Shown here: positions 22,958 through 35,700 of the stretch, in pieces
How positions within the stretch are numbered: the first letter of the stretch is position 1
Layout of the letters: the number at the start of each line of letters is the position of its first letter
From: Aegilops tauschii subsp. strangulata
Lineage: Eukaryota; Streptophyta; Magnoliopsida; Poales; Poaceae
Length of the DNA: 64,000 nucleotides
Assembly (NCBI RefSeq): GCF_002575655.3
Contig: NC_053040.3
Span: 462,630,780 to 462,694,779 of the forward strand
Direction of reading: 5' to 3'
The notes under the pieces: model-generated
What the model saw: only the letters and a program-made list of their open reading frames with translations
What the model was told of the DNA's origin: nothing
The model's database searches: none
Translations under genes and position numbers: made by a program

Positions 22958-23745
22958 ACATGGGCTCAAGGCGAGGCCCTGACCCCATACGACCCGATTA
23001 TATACAGGCCTCAGCGGGTCGTGACGCGTTGGCCTCAGCACGTGGTTGCATAGACACACCGCGCCACCTATAAATGGGCGTCTGTCGGGCCGGCCGAGCT
23101 TCGGGCCGGGCCTACCAAAGCCCGACACTGATAACCTAGGCCCAAGCTCGACCCGGCCCGACCACCTGGCCTAAAAATCAGGCCCAAGCCCGGCTCATAT
23201 GTCAAAAAGCCCATCGGGCCGGGCCTCTTTCTTAAACTGTAAATACGACAGGCCTAAGCCCGGGCCAGCCTGGCCATCGGGCTCAAAATCTAGGCCTAGG
23301 CCTGTCTCGTGGGCAAGGTCGGGTCAGGCCGGGTCAGGCTTTATCGGGCTGTCCGGGCCGGGCTGCCCATGGCCAGGTATAGCCGCCACCCGTCCCTCCC
23401 GGCCGAGTGGCGCGCTCCCTCCGCCTCCCGCCTCCCGCCTCCCGCCTCCGCCACCCCAAACCCAATTCCCTCCTCCGCAACGCGCGACCCGTCGCACGCC
23501 CCGCCTCCCCCTCTCCTCCTCCTCCTCACCTCTCCCCTCTCCCGCCTCCACCACCCCCAATCCTCCCGCCCCATCGCGCGGAGCCGCTGCGGTCCTATCC
23601 TAGCTAGGGTTACGTCGTCAAGCTCCGTCCCACCCCGCGCGGGGATTCCGCGAACCTAGCTCGGCTCGCTCGCCGCGCGCGTCGGAAGGCTCGCCCCGCT
23701 TGCCGTCGCGTTCGGGAGCCGCGGTGGCGGCGGCATAGGCCGGCA
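22958..23745. promoter_or_regulatory. upstream and leader region of the kinase gene
   Basis: 22980-23360 is GGCC-rich repeat DNA. 23400-23580 is a CT-rich leader with iterated CCGCCTCC units, and GC content stays high up to the ATG at 23746, as is usual for grass gene starts. I see no certain TATA box. Confidence 0.45.
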
Positions 23746-26700
23746 ATGGTCGGGTCGGGGTCGAAGCATGCCGCGGGCGGGAGCGGCGGCGGCGGCGGCG
23801 GGGAGAGGCGCAAGTACCCGATCCGCGCCGAGGACTACGAACTGTACGAGGAGATCGGCCAGGGCGTCAGCGCCATCGTCTACCGCGCGCTCTGCAGGCC
23901 GCTCGGCGAGACCGTCGCCGTCAAGGTGCTCGACTTCGAGCGCACCAACAGCAACCTGGTAATAATCCACCTGAATCCGCCCGTCGCCAGAATCCGCCTT
24001 CTGTTTCGCCGGCCTGCGCGCCAACAATTCCTGTTTTGTTCGTCGGGTGTTGCATCATAGTAGCGCGATATGTTTGTCTGTTATATCTCGCAGTAGTAGG
24101 TAAATTACTCAGGTAGATGATCCCGGCCTGTCATAGAACGATTTTTCGGTCATACTCATGTCGTCGATGGGCCTGTCGGATAATTAGTAAGTGCAGATAT
24201 CAATAATGTGCTTAGAACAATGATATGCTTGGATTCATATTTATGGATAAGGAAGTTTGGTAGCTGGCATTGGATTTGTGTTAAGCTGTTGAGAATACAT
24301 GATTATATGAATCTGAACTGGTTGGATGATACCGGCCAATTTCAATGATGCAAATATGTCATTCAGAGGGAATCCGATACTCTCCTTGGCTGTATTGGCT
24401 TCTAGCATTGTCTGCCTGCAGTTTCATGTCTCCTATTCAATTTATGTCCGTCTTCATGCCACATTTTAGTTCGAGAATGACCAACACCGGTGCTTGTCTT
24501 GATGCAGAACAATATCATGCGTGAAGCTCAGACAATGATTCTTATAGACCATCCTAATGTTGTTAAGGCGATCTGTTCATTTGCAAATAACCAAACGTTA
24601 TGGGTAGTTATGCCGTACATGGCTGGAGGATCTTGTCTTCACATAATGAAATCAGTCTATCCGGATGGTTTCGAGGAAGCTGTCATTGCAACGCTGCTCC
24701 GTGAAGTTCTAAGAGGATTGGAATATCTTCATCATCATGGGCATATACATCGTGATGTCAAGGTAAATGCGCATTCATATATATCTGAAGGATCTGCTGT
24801 TCCCCTGTGCTGAGCGCTACGTTGATTTCCTTTCTCTTTCTTTTGACCATAGGCAGGAAATATCCTAGTTGATTCTCGTGGTGGAGTTAAGCTTGGAGAT
24901 TTTGGGGTTTCTGCTTGCCTTTTTGAATCCGGTGACAGACAGCGGGCTAGAAACACTTTCGTGGGAACTCCTTGCTGGTAGTCATTCTGACAAAGCAATA
25001 AACAATTAAATATGCTTTCATTTCTGCTACATAACCTTTTCTTGACACATGCTCATGTGTTGGCCCTTTTAATGATTAGGATGGCACCAGAGGTAATGGA
25101 GCAACTACATGGATATGATTTCAAGTAGGCTACTTACTGTACTGGATCACTAGTTAACTAGTGGGGTACCTTTTCTTCACAACTGCTTGTTAACTGGAGC
25201 TGCTTTGACCAAATATGAAATATATTGCAGGGCAGATATATGGTCCTTTGGAATTACTGCACTTGAACTTGCCCATGGTCACGCCCCTTTCTCAAAGTAC
25301 CCTCCCATGAAGGTATGCATACTCAAGCAGATACCATATTACTGCACTTGAACTTGCCCATGGTCACGCTCCTTTTCTTATGATGTATGGTAGGGAGTAA
25401 CTTCAAATTTCTGAGATTTTACTTCACTTATTTTGCTTAGGTCTTGCTTATGACACTTCAAAATGCTCCCCCCGGTCTTGATTATGAAAGAGATAAGAAA
25501 TTCTCAAGGGTAAATATATTTGAGACGATCCATCACCTCTGTGTTATTTATCCGAGGACTTATGCATACGGTTTCTTATAACAGCACTTCAAGCAAATGG
25601 TAGCTATGTGTTTGGTAAAAGAGCCTTCAAAAAGGCCGACTGCAACAAAATTGCTCAAGCAATCCTTTTTCAAGCAAGCTCGTTCCCATGATTACATTGT
25701 TCGAAAGCTTTTGGAGGGATTGCCTGGCCTTGGCGCCAGATATCAAGCTTTGAAGGTACACTGGTTTAAATGGTGCATGGCTATTTATTGGTCACTTGAT
25801 CTTCTTCACTCTTTAATGTGGGATCTTAACTATTAACAGGAAAAGGATGAACATTTACTTGCTCAAAAGAAAATGCCTGATGGTAGAAAGGAAGAAATCT
25901 CGCAGGTGCTAATTCTAAATTTGTAAATGATCATTCCTGAAAATGGCCCTATTGTTGGAGTAGTAAAATCAAGCAACTATTTTATCTTTAATTGCGGCCT
26001 TTTGGCATGTCTTGTAAGGGTGGTAGCCACAATAATTAATACTATTACTTATGGCATCGCTAATCATGATCGCCGAACAAAATATGCATTTCATGTTGGT
26101 TTCTTTATCCAAAGGTTAAGTTTTATGTTTCCCCATAACATGATTAAGCATATTGATATGACCTTGTTTCTGAAATTTTGCTAGTTAGAAAGACAAACGG
26201 GAAGCTTATAAATTTATGATTAAACCAGGTAGGGTTGGGAGGACATGGCATGACTACGTGATAAAGGCCGACACTAGAGTCACTCATGTATCTTCTCAAA
26301 GAATAGAGTTCAAAATTTAGATGTGGCTACATTTTTAACACATCCTAGAGATCCCCCACTATCAATCATAACGTTTTTAGGAAACCTAAAGCATATATGC
26401 GCTGTAAAGAACTCTTTCTTTTATGGTCAATAGTCATAGCATCACTGAACGATATCCTCCTTCACCACCTACATGCTCCACCGGGAGTATTTGCCATGAT
26501 ACAACTGGAACAGGTAGGGGGCTGGAGGAGGGAGATCAGAGAAGGGCGGGGACACCATTTTTCTGGTGGGCGACGCCGAAGCATGAGATACGGCGGCCAC
26601 ATGGAACCCTAGCGTTGACCCATCTTTCTTCACGGGAGGTGAATGGGAGAGAATTGGGGGTAAGAAGCATATACTGCAAATTCGGTGAAGTGGCAGGGTA

Positions 26701-29700
26701 GTTTGGGCAGGGTTTTGTTTAAGCTGGAAAAGCTCCTCACAAGGTGCTTCTGCCTTTGATTGAAAGCAGCCACAACGCTTCTGAAAAGGCTAAAAATAAT
26801 CGAGTGTTTGGTTGGCCCCTATTGGCTTGTAAGGGTGAGAAGCCGCAATAAGCCCAACCAACCCCCCCTGGTCAGGACCCGGCCATGATCTACTTGAATT
26901 CGTAGTGGAATATAGGCCAACGTTTTACTTCAGCAAACTGGTGGTAAAGAAATGGTAAAGTAAAATGAACAGTAGCTCTGGTTAAACTGATCTGACTGTC
27001 ATTGTCCAACTGAGAACGAGGAGTGATCTGAGCCGTTTGATCAAGTGTGAACCGTTTTGCTGGAAGCGCTACACCTAACTGAACTTGCCAAGCTAGTGCA
27101 GCGTCTTTAGAGAACTGTCCTGACATTGCCCCTTCTTGAGATACGAGATGACCTCACGGCGTTGATGAAGAAGCGCGCCACCTTTCTGTAGTGGAACGGA
27201 AGAATGCTGGGAATATATTGATAAAATCTGCATCTTTCCAAGTCGCGTCCTCGGGACAAATTCTCCCACTGGATTAACCACTGTACCACAGGCAGGTTTT
27301 GTCAAGAAATTTGTCGTACCTGTAGCACTAGTGCTGGAGCTGTTTTGATGGTGGCATCCTTATTAACCATAGGGAAGTCAGGGCTGGGAATGGATTTTTG
27401 TCCAATATGCATTTTGAGCTGACTAACATGAGGACTGGGTGTATTTTCACATGTTCAGGGAACTGTAATTTGTAAGCCGTGTTGCCCACTCTCTGAATCA
27501 CCAGGAATAGCCCACTGTAACGTGTAACAAATGTTGCCAACCCAAAACTCTATTCTATTCCTATCATTGTTTTGACTTTTAGATCTGTGTCATTTCTGTT
27601 GTACCCTTTCGGCACTGAGATGATTATTTTATTGTCACCATTATATTGTTTTTCATCCAATCCTTTGTATCTCTTGCATTGCTAGGATGAATACAAAAGG
27701 GGTATCAGCAGCTGGAACTTTGACATTGATGACCTGAAGTCTCAAGCCTCACTGGTAGGCATTTAGCATTTTCATTTCCACTTTAGTCATTGACTTCACA
27801 TCAATTAATTTAGCTTATTTATATTTTGACAGATTTCAGAGTGTGAGGACACAATATCATCTAAAGATACAGATATATCTTCTATCTATGACTTCGACAC
27901 CAGCTTGCAGGAGCAAGCACTCGAAGGGTCTCTTTTTTCAATGAAGTATGATACTGACATCGTAAGTTTTAGCTCCTGCAGAAAGTAAGGTTTTTCAATC
28001 TAGAATTTTGCTTACATCTAACGCCAAGCAAAGTTGGTAGGAAAATGATGTCATGGCCAATGATAAGTCAGCTGTTTCATCACCCGAGCAGTCTGTTTGT
28101 CTATCAAGGTAATGGATTTAATTTGCTTGAAATTACTTCAATCATATTGTTGGTTGTAAATGATAATATCTTATTTTATGCCAAATAGTTCTTGTGATGA
28201 CATTGCGAAATTACGTAATGTCACTGTTGTACACCTGTACTACACACCTCAGAAAACTGATATCACTTATTTCTACTACTAGGGCATCTCTATGTGGAAC
28301 TTCTAACGGGGTACTGGTAAATGGCCATGTCAGGAAACACAGCTCTATGGAAAGCAGTGATTTGGACTTGCAAGAGAAAGATTTGGATGCTATTCCAACA
28401 AGCTCATTTCAGGAAAGGAAGTGTTCTTTCAGTTCTTGCTCATCAGATGGTTTTCTTTCTTCCAAAGAGAGGTTTGTTGTACTTCACAGAATGAAATGTA
28501 AACTTGACGGATCACCTTTTTTCCAAGTATACGAAAACATGTTTTGCTTGCTGTAATTTGAACCGTATTCTAGAACCAGTTCCATCTTATCATGGTTATA
28601 TTTCATAGTTTCAGTTGGCAAAATTGCCAATATCTTGTAGAATCAAACTTGAAAAACAACCAATTACGAAAATACAGGTCACACAAGTGCTGACAGAGAC
28701 TTTTCTTATCACGTTACATATGCACTGGGAATGAACATAACTTACTTTCCTGTATAGTCACATAAAATTTTGAGATTCTCGGTATGCACTTTTGGTGCCT
28801 GAAGAATTTTTTTTCTGCAACTCACAGTCAATGTCTATGAAGTTTCAGTTAGTTAGCAGTGCCACTGATGGGGATGTGGTTTTTAAATGGTTGTTTGCCT
28901 GGCTTAGCAGTTCAATGTATATTTTTTATTAGTAGTGTCTTGATAATAACTATTTTGTTCATATGAAAGCTGCAAGGCTGTACTATTTCTTATATCCATA
29001 TTCATAACCCCATAACTAATATGTAAGCTATATTTACCAAAAAGGATGTTGCGTCAAACTGGAACACAAAGCTAAATATTTTGACCACGTCATTGGGATT
29101 TCTGTTCTATTAACCAGTGATGTTCCACTATTTACCATCTGTAGTTAGACCTTGTTTGGAATGCAGGACCAAATTCTTGTGTTCCAAACCAGGCCTAATG
29201 GTGTTCTTCTGGAAGCTGTCCATAGTATTACTACTGTACTTGTATCTCCTTGTAATATATTTTGATACAGTGTCTAACTGTATATGTGGTTCTTTCAGCT
29301 CTAAGCCACAAATCAACATTCATAACCGTGACAAGGGTAGCGGAGGGGTCTTGCAAGTAGCAGATGAGCCATCTCCTGAAGCTATTTCTAGGGCACATAA
29401 ATCATTGAGTAACATACTGGTTTCATCCCTGCAGTTCGTATAAGCTAACCAAATGTGGGCTAATCAGAATAAGTTCTCACGAGTATGAAAATTTGGCATC
29501 TGTTTATTGCTTTAATGCAGTATCAAATGTTGACGAACATGATGATAGATCAAAACCTCCACTTATACAGCAAAGAGGTCGTTTTAAAGTTACACCTGGG
29601 AATGTCGAGTTGGATAAGGTAACTGAAAACCGTTAATAATACTTGGTGCATGTTGGTTAACTCTAGGATGACATGATTTTGTAATTTCAGGCTCACTCAC

Positions 29701-32700
29701 CTGGCCTACAAAAGTCTCACAGCATGCAGGTTTTTAGTCTTTATCCTACATCATGTTTCATGGGTATTTATCTGTTTTGGTTCATGAACTGGTGCAGTGC
29801 ATGTTTGGGGACTGGCGTCATATATATTTTGCGTGCTCAAAGAATGCAGAAAAAACCATTGTTTCCTGACTAACAACCTTAGTGGTTCCCTATTTGGTAC
29901 TAGTAAAATGCCCGTGCGTTGCTACGGGCTACAATGCATATAAATAAATCAAACAAATAATTAAGGTCGTCTCAAAGTTTGAAGTTTATTTCTCCCTCAT
30001 ATGTCAGTGCATGTTCACACATCAAACAAGCACCCAGTAGGCTCCTCCAAATCCAACCATCTGGATAGTCCGGACTCCCACAAATCCACTCCATATGTGG
30101 GGGACAAATGTAGTTGTCTTTGTTGGAACAAACCCTAAACCCTAGCTAGCCCTAGCTACTGCCTCTCTCACTCTCTCTGCTTGTTGCGCTCGAACGACAG
30201 AAAGAAGAAGGAGACACGAGGCACAATGAGGTTTGCCGGCGCACGAAGGCCACCGCCGCCACGAACGGCGTTTTCTGTTTTCCCTGAGCACGAACTCAGC
30301 CCACGCCTGTTACAACGTCTGGGGGGGGGGTCTTATACCCTGGGCCACGTTTAGGCGCGCACCCCACGTCCCCGCCCACGCAGAGCGCCTGGTCTGGCCC
30401 GCTTTGCCCGCGCTCGACATGCATGCACATGTCCGGGTCGCGGCGAGCCCGCCCTGGACCAACTCTACGCACCCCCTATTCTCGCCAACAGAGAGCATAC
30501 AAATGCACGCCTACGGTGTACACTTGCACGGGCACCCCGTGCACCACACGCACGCACACACGCACACACACGCCGCGGACCCAACGCGCCCGACACGCCC
30601 ATCTCACGCCCATACACGCGCTGGTCGCGTCCGGCTTGTCGCCACGGCTTATTTGCCCAACACTCACCCCCTAAGCCGTGGCTCAGAGCAGGCCTTCGTC
30701 TTTGACGCCGACGTCTACCAACAGCGCTTGCTCCGCCGCCGGCGCCTTCCGCAGCTGAGGGCAGTCACGTTTGAAATGGCTGCACTCACCGCACTTGTAG
30801 CAGCGGCCACGTCTGTTGCCACCGTAGCCCGACGCCACGCTCCACCCGTCGTCGTCGACCCGAGCGTCGCCCTGCTGCCGCTCCCGTGCCCGCCACTGCC
30901 CCGCCGTGTACATGAGCTGGCCGTCTGCACGCTCGCCGTCCACTTGTCCGCCTCGCCGTAGCCACTCGTCGAAGGCCTTCAGGCGACCCAGCACCTCCTC
31001 GAACGCCATGGTGGACACGTCGCAGAACTGCTCGATTCCGGCCACCGCCGTGTACAGGCGATCCGACACGGAGTCGAGCAATTTCTTCACCAACGCGGCA
31101 TCTTCCAGTGTCGACCCGAGCCCGGGGAAGCGCGCCACCATACCACCGAGTTTGCCGGCGAACTAATCCAGCGTGTCAGCCTCCGCCATGCGCAGCAGCT
31201 CGAACTCACCCCGGAGAGTGCCCAGCCGCGCCGCCCGGACTCGATCCGCGCCGATGAATCGCGCCTTCAGGCTGGCCCAGACCTGCGCCGCCGTCCTCTT
31301 GGACGCTAACTGCAGTAGGAGATCCTCCGCCAGCGCCCCGAGCAGGCACGCCCACGCCGGCTTGTCCTTCTTGGCGATCACCACCGCGGTCGCGTCCTTC
31401 AGCAGCACCACCGCCTCCCACAGCCCAGCGGCGTCGAGATTGGCCTCGACCTTGATTGCCCACGTGGTGTAATTATCACCAGTGAGCATCAGGACCGGCG
31501 TTGGCAGCGAGCTCTCCGACCCGCCGGCGTACGGGACGAGCGACATCGCCGGTGATCACCTCCCGCAATGTGGCTCTGATGCCAATTGTTGGAACCAAAC
31601 CCTAAACCCTAGCTAGCCCTAGCTGCTGCCTCTCTCACTCTCTCTGCTTGCTGCGCTCGAACGACAGAAAGAAGGAGACACGAAGCACAACGAGGTTTGC
31701 CGGCGCACAAACGCCACTGCCGCCACGAACGGCGTTTTTCTATTTTCCCTGAGCACGAACTCAGCCCACACCTGTTACAACGTCTAGGGGGGGTCTTATA
31801 TCCTGGGCCACGTCTGGGCGCGCACCCCACGTCCCCGTCCACGCAGAGCGCCTGGTCCGGCCCGCTCTGCCCGCGCCCAACATGCACGCACACGTCCGGG
31901 TCGCGGCGAGCCCGCCCTGGACCAACTCCACACACCCCCCTATTCTCGCCAACAGAGCGCACACACACACGCACGCCTACGGTGTACACTTGCACGGGCA
32001 CTCCGTGCACCACACGCACGCACACACGCACACACATGCCGCGGACCCGACGCGCCCGACACGCCCAGCTCGCGCCCATACACGCGCTGGTCGCGTCTGG
32101 CTCGTCGCCGTGGCTTATTTGCCCAACAATCTTGACTATCCGTCATGTTATGTCCAACACGCGGTCCGACAAAAACCCGGCCCCCACAACGCACATTTCT
32201 CTTTTCTTGCCGGACCCTCCCCTTCCCGCTCGGTTTTCTGCCGTAGCAGGACATTTCTCGCTATTGTGCTCTCCTTTCAAACCGTACGACACCCACCTCA
32301 TCTTCGCCATCACGACCCCTTTCTGTCGCACCATACCTCCCATGGACTGCCAAGTAGGAGTCCTCCGCTAATCGCCCCTCTCTCCACACTGATCCCCTCC
32401 CAACGCCTCATCTAGCCAAATGGCCGTGCATTGCTACGGGCGACAAATTTTGTTGTCAAAACCAGCTTAGCCTGAAATAGTTCTGTATGTACAGTGCTTT
32501 TCATTGGTGTGATGTTCTAACATCCACTGCTTTTATATAAACTATATTTTTTTCATGTTTGTATATATCCATTTTCTATATGTACAGTCTTTCTTTTTTG
32601 TTTTATGAGCATTAAGATCAGGCTTTATGCCAGAAAATAGCACACGTGATGCTCTTCATGACCTGTTAAATGTATGGTCTAGATGTTGACATAGTTGCAC

Positions 32701-35700
32701 AAAATTATTGTTCAATCGAGAGTCCATGTCTCAGTTGACTGCACCTGCAGATCAACCACGACTGCAAGAAAGCTAATTTTTAAGTAGTAGTACAAATCAA
32801 GCATGGTATCAAATGATATCACCTAATTAAGAAAAAAGATCCAACATGGAAGTACTTTCATCTTAAGAAGTTTCACATGAGGATCTTTTTTCTTAGGACT
32901 CAAAATCGAACGTGGAAGTATTTATGATTCAAGATATATGTTATGAATGTATGACTATTAATGAGATATTCTTGTATCATGCTAGTCTGAAAAGAAAAAT
33001 TCCTCTTCTCTGTTAGTACTCTTGCTCAATGTATCTGCAACGTGCCTTGAGCTTAATCACAAGAAACATATAATATCACAAATACTTGCTTCTGTTTCTG
33101 TATGAATAGTTAGGATCAACGACAGAAACAAGTCAGGCAGATGAGTCGACGACTGAACCAAAAAAACTGTAATTGTTGAAATAATTGCTTCTACCAAGTT
33201 CTACTCCCTCCATTCCTAAATATAGGTCTTTTTAGTGATTTGAATATGGACTACATACGGATGAATGTAGACATATTCTAGAGTGTAGATTCACTCATTT
33301 TTCTTCGTATGAAATCCATATTAGAATTCCTAAAAAGACATTTATTTAGAAACGGAGGGAGTAGCATGTTAGCCAAAGTCTTGTTACATGAGAAACGCTA
33401 ATAACTGGGTCAAATTTATGGGAAAATGGCTTCAACAAATGCTTCTGCATCAAAAGGTTGGAGATCTTCACCCCTTCGCCGACGCCAACAAACTTGGCTG
33501 GAACTCCAAGTTCGTCTATTAACACTCACCTGAGACAGGATTCAGGTCAGCAAGTTTAGTTGTCGTTTATTTAAGATCCAGGACTGGATTTTGTAACTGT
33601 TACAATAAAGGACTGGAAATCGCCCGTACCACACAGCCAACACGAGCAGTCCTGTCTAATTTCGTTAGGATGAATCCTTTGATTCCAACAACCTGGTATG
33701 AAGCCAAGAAAGTCCCTCATTATTAGTATCCAATAGAAACATATCTGATGAATCAAGCATCAGAACAGCAGTGGCAATTACATCGTTGAACTCCTTCGCT
33801 TGCTGTAGCATATTTAATCCAGTTGTGCCATGCAGAACCAGCAAGATCTCCTGAAGAGAATGGAATACACAATAGAAGTTACCTCAAAAGACTGAACAAG
33901 CGAAACACAAAATATTGATGAGATCTGTTTGTGCACTTTCTGATTTTGCTAGGTACTATGCAAAAAATGTTGAACTAATATGTCAGAAAGTTAAAATGTT
34001 TTTAATATATCCTTGTTACCTGCTGAAGGGGAGGGCACTGCCTTCAGAACTTGTGTAGCATCACCATCAGTCACATGCAAGCGAAGATAGGATTAACGAT
34101 TTTGTAATCCTAAAGGAGGCACTGCCGGCATTGCTAGCTCCCACCATCAATTTTCTTGCTAATTCTTTGGTGGGTTTTAGCGGCAGCTGGGGGAGGCATA
34201 CAAAACCACAACTAAATAAGATCAATGCACCATGGCCAACACTTGTTAACTGATTATCTAGTGATACACAAGAAAATAATTAAACCAAACTAGGCATTAC
34301 ATATTTGGTCACAGTACATCGAGGATAACATCCATATGAATAGATGGAAACTTACGTACTTCCTCCTCTTGGTTCCAATCATCATCGTCGTCAAACTTGA
34401 TATTCTGCAGAGCGAGAATATATAAGTTAAACTTGACAATATGGATGACAACTAAGTTATGCATCAACTGGTCTATCCATTTCATATTTGTTGATGTGAA
34501 GGAGCACACATACAATACACAATTTTACCAAAATGATGAACCTTTTAAAACCCAATTTTCTACCCCCAAAGAAAACCTCAGTGCATATAAAGTTCTAAGG
34601 TACTAACCTAATTATCACCATCATCAGAACTTTCTTCCTCTTCCACTTCCTTGGATTCCTCATATCAACATCCTTTTCAGTTTTCTCCTCTCCATCCTAC
34701 AAGTACCAAGTCTATCAGCATTGTGGCATAACCTCACTATTTCTCTAACATCAAACAGAGTGTAAGTCTTCAAGCCACTAATAAAATATCTGCAATAGAA
34801 AGATGCTTTCCAGATTGATTCCAACTTTCCTACAACTTGAAATATAACTAAAAGGTAATTATGGCTTTGCCATGTGCTTCCCTTCAAGTTTCTCAAATAC
34901 TTTAAATGACTGATCACCTGGCAAACAAAGATGGCAAGATCTATAAAAAGGACCAACGTACACAACACCTCAATAATATCTAGCCTAGAAGTGTTCGTTT
35001 GAGTTTCATTACTGCTAATAGACATGCCAATGGGATGGTGTAAACGAAGCAGTTTCCTTAAAAAGGGTCTACAAAATGTAATTGGCATGAGCAAAGTTCA
35101 GGGGAGAAGAATCAGCAATGAAATTCTGTTTGGGTATTGTGAAATATAGCAAACTTCTGTCTCTATCCCACCGAAGTTTTCTCTTAATTAGCTGTCCTCC
35201 TCTAGAACCCGAGGCGAAAATAATATTGATGGTCTATTGTTCTGAAACAACATATCGGATCACATAATTGGTATTTACTTCAAGACTACCATGTAGTATT
35301 TCTGCAGAAAAAAGTAGAAACTGTACTTGTAAAAGATATTTAGAGAAACCAGTGTCCGACATTGTTGAGTAATAAACAAAGCAGTAATTCTGATCACCTG
35401 GCAGTCGAATGAACGAATCATCGCCCAATCTTAAACCTACTGTACTACTTCCAGAAAAACATCGATGATTTACAGATGTCGGATTTGTTCAACCTGGGAA
35501 CCAAACAACGATTTCAACCACAGCATGGGTAAAGAAACGACACCATTCATCCATACCACTTTCTTTGTTACATTCAGCTATAACAATCAGGTATCTTTAT
35601 AGCTATAACATTCAGATATGTATCAGTAAATTGTATCTTCCATAGCTATGTATCTGTATACCTATGTATCTGACAACATGAGTATATGTATAATTCAGGA

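Larger units (their letters stand above)
30121..32128 (-). mobile_element. gag-only non-autonomous copia element, 2.0 kb
   Basis: Two 542 bp LTRs (30121-30662 and 31587-32128), each TGTTGG...CCCAACA, enclose a single gag frame on the minus strand. The tRNA primer site next to the 5' LTR (about 31572-31586) is a one-mismatch version of the initiator-Met site TGGTATCAGAGC. A purine-rich tract lies at about 30663-30681, directly after the gag stop. Flanks are GTCTT and ATCTT, a 5 bp duplication with one mismatch. There is no room for protease, integrase or reverse transcriptase, so mobility would need enzymes from another element. Confidence 0.88.

Noticed and set aside
30233..30961. 242-codon open frame on the plus strand
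   Set aside because: It overlaps the LTR and the antisense of the Gag frame; it is a shadow of GC-rich sequence.
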